A stretch of 30,850 nt of DNA from Pelagophyceae sp. CCMP2097. Lineage: Eukaryota; Sar; Pelagophyceae. The stretch covers positions 1 to 30,850 of the forward strand of contig MU657174.1 in NCBI GenBank assembly GCA_026770575.1, in the 5' to 3' direction. The position numbers and the translations under genes were made by a program. The notes beneath the pieces are model-generated. The model saw nothing but the letters and a program-made list of their open reading frames with translations, was not told the origin of the DNA and searched no databases. Below are positions 25,585-30,850 of the stretch, in pieces. Position 1 is the first letter of the stretch; each line of letters begins with the position of its first letter.

Positions 25585-27465
25585 GCCTCTTCGTTCTCGG
25601 CAGCCTTGTCGGCCTCGAGCTTGGCCTGCGTGGCCTCGACGAGCGAAACGATTGCGCGCGTCCAGGCGAGGAGGCGGAGGAGCGCGGGCGCCGCGTAGAA
25701 GGCGGATAGTTCGGCCTCGTCGAGCTCTTCGACGAGGGCTTTCGCCGACGTCGCCGCGGCGGTCGTCGCCGGCGAGGCCGCCGCGGCGGCCAGCGCTCCC
25801 TCGTCGTGGAAGTCGCCGCCGTCGAGAGCCGGCGCGAGCGTGGAGACGAGCGCCGCGCGGACCTTGGTCCACGACGCGGCCCCGGTGCCAGCTTCGACGA
25901 GCGCCGCGGGCCAAACGCCGGCGAGCGCGGATGCGGCGCGGAGCACGGCCATCGCGGCCGCGGGCGGCGGGATGGCGTCGGCCGCGACGCGCGCGAGGAG
26001 GGGCAGATAGACCTTTGCGACCTGGACCGCGGCCATCGCGGCGCAAACGTCGACGGCCGCGCCTTCTTCGCCGGCCCGGGCGGCCGCAGCCTCGTCGGCC
26101 GCCGCCGCGAGGTCGTTCAACGCGGGCACGTCCATCGAGGCGGCGTCTTCGCGGAGCAGCGCGGAAGCGACCCAAGCGGCGGCATCCGCGCGCGCGTGCG
26201 CCGCCGCGAGCTTGGTTGCCCAGGCCTCGCACGCGGCGAGCTGCGACGCTGCGATTTGGGCGCTCTTGCCCATGGTGTGCAGCGCCAGAACGTACTCCAC
26301 CGCGCGCGGCGCCGGCAGGTGCAGCGGCAGCCGCACCGCCGGCTCCGCCGCCGCCGGCGCGCCGGCATGCGAGCTATCGTCGGCGTCGGCGTCCTCCGCG
26401 GCGGCGCCTGCCTTGGACTCGCCGACGCCGTCGGCGTGGAGCGCCGACTCGAAGCGGACCGGGAGGGCCACGTACGACCCCAGCAACGGCACGCCAAAGA
26501 ACTTGACGCGCGCCTCGCGCGCCACGTTCGCCACGACGACGCGCTCCGGGAAGCGCAGCACCGCCGCGCGCAGAGCCTCGGCCGCCGACTTTGCCGCGGT
26601 GGCGTCGGCCTCGGCCGCCCGCGCGTCTTCACCCGCGCCGTCCTCGGCGGTGGCCGCCGCCGCGTCCTCCAGCGCGGTGTGGGCGGCGACGACGGCCTCG
26701 TCGGCGGCGGCGACCTCGGCGTCGTACTCTTCGCGCTGTTTGAAAAGGTCCAGCGTCACGCCGCCAGCCTCCGCCGCCTCGTCCGCGTCGGGCGCTGGGC
26801 CGGAAACGAACTTTCCGCTCATGTCGCAGCCCTCCGTCGCGCACCAGAACGTGACGACGGACGCGCCCGAGGCGTCGGCGCCGCGCTTGCCCGCGTACGC
26901 GGCCGTCGCGCAGGCCGCGCGCTGCAGGGCCTGCATAGACGCGCCTCGGACTCGCCGGTGCAATTTCCTCTGGGGAACCACCGGTCCGACAAAGCACGAC
27001 GCCGATCCACGGTCGAGACGGGGCTGACCCCCGCGGCGGCGGTCCGCGCACCTTGAGCACGGCCGGGTAGAGCGACTCAATGTCGAGCTCCGCCGCGAGG
27101 GCGGCGTCAAGAGCGTGCTCCTCGTCCGTCGGCCCGCTCGCCGCGGCCTCGGCCGTCGCGGCCGCCGCGGCCTCGAGCGCCGACGCCTCCTTGGCCGCGA
27201 CCGCTTGGTCGAGGTACGCGAAGCGGTCCATTTGCTACGCGGAAAAAACGCGTACGCCGACGGACAGGCATCGGTCGCGTCGGACGCGCAAGGCACCACC
27301 GCAACTCACCTGCGCCTTGGTTTCCTCGCGCGCCACGTGCGCGAGCAGGTAGGCGCCGACGTATTCGATCGCGTCGGCTGGCTGCGCGACGACGAGCGCG
27401 GCCAGCGCCATCTTCAGCGGCTGGCCCACCGTGCCCTTGAGGTAGTCCGCATCCATCGCGCTCAT
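25581..27465 (-). CDS. DPY-30 domain protein, radial spoke protein 2-like
   Basis: Exons 27465-27310, 27234-27052 and 26930-25581 on the minus strand join in phase 0 (introns 75 and 121 nt) and give about 562 residues. Residues about 7-48 (DADYLKGTVGQPLKMALAAL, then VVAQPADAIEYVGAYLLAHV) form a DPY-30 motif, the helical hairpin that docks on amphipathic helices in histone-methyltransferase complexes and in radial spokes of cilia. Residues about 125-330 could be a GAF-like domain with an Ala/Asp-rich insert (SVVTFWCATEGCDMSGKF, then FGVPLLGSYVALPVRFE, then VEYVLALHTMGKSAQIAAS). DPY-30 followed by GAF is the arrangement of Chlamydomonas RSP2, which suggests a flagellar role (inference). The remainder is Ala-rich helical. 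The stop lies within four bases of the opposing gene's stop. The ATG at 27465 gives MSAMDADYL; the second Met is also possible. Confidence 0.72.
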
Positions 27466-27799
27466 GCCGCAGACGGTCGCCCGCGCCGAGACGAGAGCTG
27501 AGGGAGGTTTCGCACCGTTGCGACAAAAAGTGCTCGCCAAAAGGGCGCTACCCTGGCCAGCGGGCCAGCTGCAGCTGGTCCTTGGCCTCGGCGCGGCGCG
27601 CACGGCGCTGCGCCGGGTCAAAGGGGCCAAAGGGCGAGGGGCGATCGGGCGAAAGGGCGCTGTGTGACGGTCACCTCGGCCTCCTCGCGCGCGTGCCACG
27701 AGTGGGCCCATTCCTGCGCCGCGCACCGTCGATGCCACCGCCGCGCGTCTTCCAAGACGGCCTTTGCATTTAAATATCACGTACACAGCGGCGGGTGCT
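27466..27799. other. Intergenic region upstream of the DPY-30 gene
   Basis: About 334 bp between the stop of the cysteine-dioxygenase-like gene and the start of the DPY-30 gene, both on the minus strand. A purine-rich stretch (around 27618-27660, with repeated AAAGGGCG-like blocks) is the only visible structure. I recognise no promoter element or gene. Confidence 0.35.
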
Positions 27800-29794
27800 T
27801 CACGGCGCCGTCTCGGGTCTTCGGAGCTCGATGGCCTCGCCTTCGGTGTAGTGCGTGTTGCCCCAGACGTGCGTCGGGATTTCGACCGAGCGGCCGTCGG
27901 GCGTGTACGCGTTGGCGCGGACGTAGGGCGGCGAGTAGAGCGTGAGCGTGAAGCACCGCGCTTCCTCGTCGACGTTCTCGCAGCCGTGGACCGTGCCGGG
28001 GCCGGCGTAGTGCGCCGAGTCCGCCGCGTGCGAGCAGCTCCGGCTCAGCGAAAGGCCGCCTTCGCCGACGTCGTAGACGGCCTCGCCCAAAGTGCCCTCC
28101 AAGACCTTGGTCCAGCTCGCGGACCCTGCGTGGTCGTGCACCGGCGAAAAGTGGCCGCGATCCCAGCACGTCAGCACGAGGTTGTAGTCGGCAGTCTGCT
28201 CCAAGAGCACTCGGGTAAATGACTTTGCGCCCCAGGCCGCGCACCGCCGCCACTCGAGCGGGTGGAGGCGGACGTTGTTCAGGAGCGATAGGATCTCGAG
28301 CGCGGGCGGCGCACCCGGCCGCGCGAACTCGCCGTCGAGGAGGCGGCCGAGGCCGTCGAGCGTCGAGTAGACGACGTTGCCGCGCTCCACGGCGGCGCCG
28401 AGCGGCGTCCGCGCCGCCGCGCCGCCGTAACCGGCGTCGCCGGCAGAGGCCACGTCCGCGTGCACGCACACCGGTGCGCCGCGGCCGCCCTTGAGGTGTG
28501 CCTGAGTCAAGGGCGGCGAATGGACGTGGACCGACACGGCGACGGCGTCGTCGGCGGCGTTTGAAACGCGGCGGTCCGTTGCGCGAGACTGAGTGTCTTC
28601 GGAGAGGACCGCATCATCGCCCGGCACGGTCGAGTCGACTGCCACGGTACCACATCGCGTCTCGACGTGTAAAGCGCCGTGCAGGACTCGGAGCCAGGAC
28701 CTCCGTTTCGAAGCCTCGCCGCTTTGCGGCGCGTCTGCGAGCCACGTCTCGGCCTGACCGGCGCGCCAGCACATGACGGTAACTGAAAACTTGTCGCAGA
28801 CGTGGGCTAAATGTCTCTGGACTCCAAACTCGGAGAAGCAGGCGCCCGCGGCGTACTCCGCCCACTCGGAAGCCGTCGGGGCAACTCGCTGCAGCAGAGC
28901 CTCCATCTCCGCGTCGCCGACGTCGCCGACGTCGACGACGTTTCGCCTCGAGGCTTGCGCCGATGCGTGGAGGGCCTGCGCGAGGCCGCGCAGCGTCAGA
29001 GCCGCGTCGTTCCGCGCGTCTGTGAGCGCGGGCGCGAGCGCGGCGACCATGGAGACAGACGACGCTTCACCCGTGTTTGGCCGGAAGATTCGGCAGGATT
29101 CAAACCTCGGCGAGTAGACGTGGAGCGAGACGGCGCGCCTTGAAGACGCGTTGGAGATGGCGTGGAGGCCGCGCGAATCGTGCATGTACGTCACCGCGCC
29201 GGCCTCTGCGCGTTCCGAAGCGCCGAGCGGTTCCATCGTCCCTGCGGCGAACCTCTGCTCGTCGAGGGCGCCTGAGAGGACCTTGACCCAGCAGGAGGAG
29301 CCGGAGTGGTCGTGGATCGCCGACGATTGTCCAGAATCCCAGCAGAGCAAGAGGACGACAAAGGCCGGGTCCACCGCAACCACGTTGCGAGTGTACCGAT
29401 GCGTCTCAAAGTTGGCAAAGGCCTCCCACTCGCGCGGGTTCAGCGTCGCGCGCTCCAGCAGCGCATTCACGTTCGCCACGACGGCGTCCGAGTGCGGTGC
29501 CGGCGCCGAGAGCGCCAAGCGCAGCTCTCCAGCGAGCGCCGACAGCGAGAGGAACAAAGTGTCCGACGCGGGCGACCGCCGCCGCGCGTCAATCGTCGCC
29601 GGGAGTACGCCGCCGTGGGGCGCCGGCGGCGGGGCTTGCGCGGTCGGGGGGGCATGCGCGAAAGTGGGGCCTTGATCGACTTCGCGAGCCGTGCTCTGCA
29701 GGCGAGAGACCCGCCGCTTGTTGGCGGCGTGCGCGGCGGCGCGCCGCCCGTCAAAGGCGACGACGGCGAGGCGTCGCGCCCGCTGGGCCAGCAT
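27800..29794 (-). CDS. Triple cysteine-dioxygenase (cupin) protein with degenerate middle module
   Basis: One uninterrupted frame; the first ATG is at 29794 and gives 664 residues (the frame is open to 29911 without ATG). Cysteine dioxygenase oxidises cysteine to cysteine sulfinate using Fe(II) held by three histidines. Module 1 (about 110-245) has THRYTRNVVA (the substrate Arg, R136), IHDHSGSSCWVKVLSG (H161, H163, and C168 in the place of the mammalian cross-linked Cys93), GLHAIS (H211) and SLHVYSPRF (Y227, the place of Tyr157). Module 3 (about 500-635) has SFTRVL (R528), VHDHAGSASWTKVLEG (H553, H555, Ser instead of Cys), TVHGCEN (H603) and TLYSPPY (Y620). Module 2 (about 295-435) keeps the fold signature (VTVMCWRAGQAETW, SWLRVLHGAL, SVHVHSPP) but lacks the H-x-H pair and the Tyr. 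Two active sites and one structural or regulatory copy are inferred. Upstream Arg-rich residues might be a targeting sequence. Confidence 0.85.
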   Translation of the reverse strand: MLAQRARRLAVVAFDGRRAAAHAANKRRVSRLQSTAREVDQGPTFAHAPPTAQAPPPAPHGGVLPATIDARRRSPASDTLFLSLSALAGELRLALSAPAPHSDAVVANVNALLERATLNPREWEAFANFETHRYTRNVVAVDPAFVVLLLCWDSGQSSAIHDHSGSSCWVKVLSGALDEQRFAAGTMEPLGASERAEAGAVTYMHDSRGLHAISNASSRRAVSLHVYSPRFESCRIFRPNTGEASSVSMVAALAPALTDARNDAALTLRGLAQALHASAQASRRNVVDVGDVGDAEMEALLQRVAPTASEWAEYAAGACFSEFGVQRHLAHVCDKFSVTVMCWRAGQAETWLADAPQSGEASKRRSWLRVLHGALHVETRCGTVAVDSTVPGDDAVLSEDTQSRATDRRVSNAADDAVAVSVHVHSPPLTQAHLKGGRGAPVCVHADVASAGDAGYGGAAARTPLGAAVERGNVVYSTLDGLGRLLDGEFARPGAPPALEILSLLNNVRLHPLEWRRCAAWGAKSFTRVLLEQTADYNLVLTCWDRGHFSPVHDHAGSASWTKVLEGTLGEAVYDVGEGGLSLSRSCSHAADSAHYAGPGTVHGCENVDEEARCFTLTLYSPPYVRANAYTPDGRSVEIPTHVWGNTHYTEGEAIELRRPETAP

Positions 29795-29976
29795 TCCTCC
29801 CGGGTTACCCGGGGGGTTCTCGTCTCGAGGAATCCTCTGCGGCCAATGAAAATCGGGCCAATGGGGAGGGGTGAAAAACCACCTGATCCAAGAATGGGGA
29901 AGAATATTCACGTATCGACGCGTGTCGTGGACGAGCGGAGCAGGGCGGGGCTGAGCTTGGCGTCGACGAGCAGTGA

Positions 29977-30055
29977 TAAGGAGTCCTCCTTAGATTTCCG
30001 TAGGAAATAGACGCTCAGGGCCCCGTAGGGGCCGGCGCCTATTACTATCTAAGGA
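29977..30055. repeat. Cluster of nested hairpins
   Basis: TAAGGAG-TC-CTCCTTA (29977-29992) overlaps an outer stem TCCTTAGAT/ATCTAAGGA (29987-29995 with 30047-30055). Inside the outer stem are two perfect hairpins with the same GTA loop: ATTTCC-GTA-GGAAAT (29994-30008) and GGCCCC-GTA-GGGGCC (30019-30033), followed by the palindrome GGCGCC (30034-30039). The outer stem would close a branched, cruciform-like structure. It may be the end of a transposable element, a recombination or replication site, or a structured RNA. Confidence 0.7.
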
Positions 30056-30552
30056 TATTTCCACTTTTACCTTTCAATTTAATGTTTTGAAAACGTTCCC
30101 GACTTTTTTTTTAAAAGTGCGATTTTGGCTGTGGCATCTCCTTGGATTGAAGTTCGCGGCGCGTTCGCTCGTGGCTGCGTAGGTTGAGTGGACAGATTCC
30201 CTTTTTTTCTTTCTTTTTTCGCCTTTTTTTCAGCGATAGTTTTACATTGACGCGAGGCTGTAGAACGATCCCGCGCGGTACCCTCAAAACCCTCTCGTGC
30301 GTTTGCGCGTCAAAGGCGGGACAAGAGGTATCGAGTGAGAGTAGATTTCTGTTTTTCGAACGCCGAAAACTATAAGCTTGCGGCGCAGAGCAGTACAATA
30401 GAACACCAAAAATGAAAAAGGGTATATAACTCGTTTTTAACCCTATAGACAAGCTCCAGCGATTGTCCATAAGGACTAATGAACAACTGCGCGCGCCCTA
30501 AGAAGAGTAGCTGTTTTAAACCAATTGAAACAGAAAACGGTGGATGCGTGAG

Positions 30553-30850
30553 GCGGCTGCGCCACCTGCGTCGGAACCATAAAGCGGCTGCGCCGCATGC
30601 TACGGCTGCGCCGCCAGCAACGACAAAAGGCAGCTGCGAAGCATGTGACATATGCGTAAAGCGGCTGCGCCGCCTGCGACATATAAACCAAGAGCAGCGG
30701 TAGCAAGATGCGGCTGCGCCGCAAGATGCGGCTGCACAGCCAGTAGCAGCAAAAGGCGGCTACGCCGTCTGCGTCGACTGCATAAAGCGGCTGCGCCGCC
30801 AGCGACAGCAGTATAAAGCGGCTGCGCCTAATGGTGTGGCTGCTCCGTCA
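30553..30850. repeat. Array of about ten GC palindromes (core GCGGCTGCGCCGC)
   Basis: The 13-mer GCGGCTGCGCCGC, itself a GCGGC-TGC-GCCGC hairpin, is exact at 30584-30596, 30661-30673, 30710-30722 and 30787-30799. Near-copies lie at 30553, 30602, 30728, 30756 and 30818, and weaker ones near 30629 and 30836. Spacers are about 5-65 nt and AT-richer, several with ATAAA just before the palindrome. The array runs off the window edge. It is non-coding in every frame I checked. Confidence 0.8.

Larger units (their letters stand above)
29795..30850. other. Right-edge non-coding region
   Basis: About 1 kb with no gene I can support. Base composition shifts towards AT from about 30040, with T-runs at 30106-30113 and 30200-30235. 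It contains the nested hairpins at 29977-30055 and the GC palindrome array from about 30550 to the edge, described separately. A 119-codon frame on the minus strand (30111-30470) has an ATG but no protein-like features. Confidence 0.5.

Noticed and set aside
30111..30470. 119-codon minus-strand frame with an ATG near the right edge
   Set aside because: Lies in AT-rich, repeat-bordered DNA, has Lys/Arg-run low complexity from T-runs, no domain and no neighbouring exon; openness is not convincing.
30553..30850. CRISPR-like array
   Set aside because: The units are only 13 bp, degenerate and irregularly spaced, with no cas genes and a eukaryotic setting; better described as a palindrome array.

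Overview
This window reads as nuclear DNA of a GC-rich unicellular eukaryote, most likely a photosynthetic stramenopile or similar microalga (pelagophyte-like; inference from style, not proven). The genes are eukaryotic families (Ku80, DnaJ-X, DPY-30, GT90, cysteine dioxygenase, fused nucleotidyltransferase-glucuronokinase). Most are interrupted by short spliceosomal introns, roughly 45-225 nt, that join in phase. Donors are usually GTGAG or GTGCG and acceptors often end TAG followed by GC. I saw no bacterial operon, Shine-Dalgarno signal, rRNA or tRNA. Exon boundaries were assigned by reading frame and family conservation; no transcript data were available.

Layout: 409-2550 (+) membrane-associated DnaJ/DnaJ-X protein, 5 exons; 2811-3606 (-) small probable mitochondrial protein with an HMG-box-like helical stretch, 3 exons; 3815-7523 (+) large secretory-pathway protein ending in a CAP10/GT90 glycosyltransferase, 2 exons; 7826-10409 (+) Ku80, about 7 exons; 10524-11499 (-) ASCH/PUA-like protein; 12019-12801 (+) single-pass membrane protein of unknown function; 12960-15036 (-) bifunctional uridylyltransferase-like/glucuronokinase (gkup type), 4 exons; 15199-20433 (-) 1,744-residue FHA-domain nuclear protein; 20742-22103 (-) low-complexity protein; about 22829-25584 (+) membrane protein with a RelA/SpoT-like region and an LRR-like tail, apparently frameshifted; 25581-27465 (-) DPY-30 domain protein resembling radial spoke protein 2; 27800-29794 (-) protein with three tandem cysteine-dioxygenase modules, the middle one having lost its metal ligands. 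The last kilobase is non-coding and AT-richer, with a cluster of nested hairpins and an array of short GC-rich palindromes running off the window edge.

The genes do not form one pathway. Ku80 and the FHA protein suggest DNA repair or chromatin signalling; gkup and GT90 suggest sugar activation and glycan synthesis; DPY-30/RSP2-like suggests a flagellum. The most unusual items are the triple cysteine-dioxygenase protein, the RelA/SpoT-like membrane protein with very short or missing introns, and several small foldback or tandem-duplication elements at splice sites and gene edges. These last would fit active introner or MITE-type elements, which are known from GC-rich algae.
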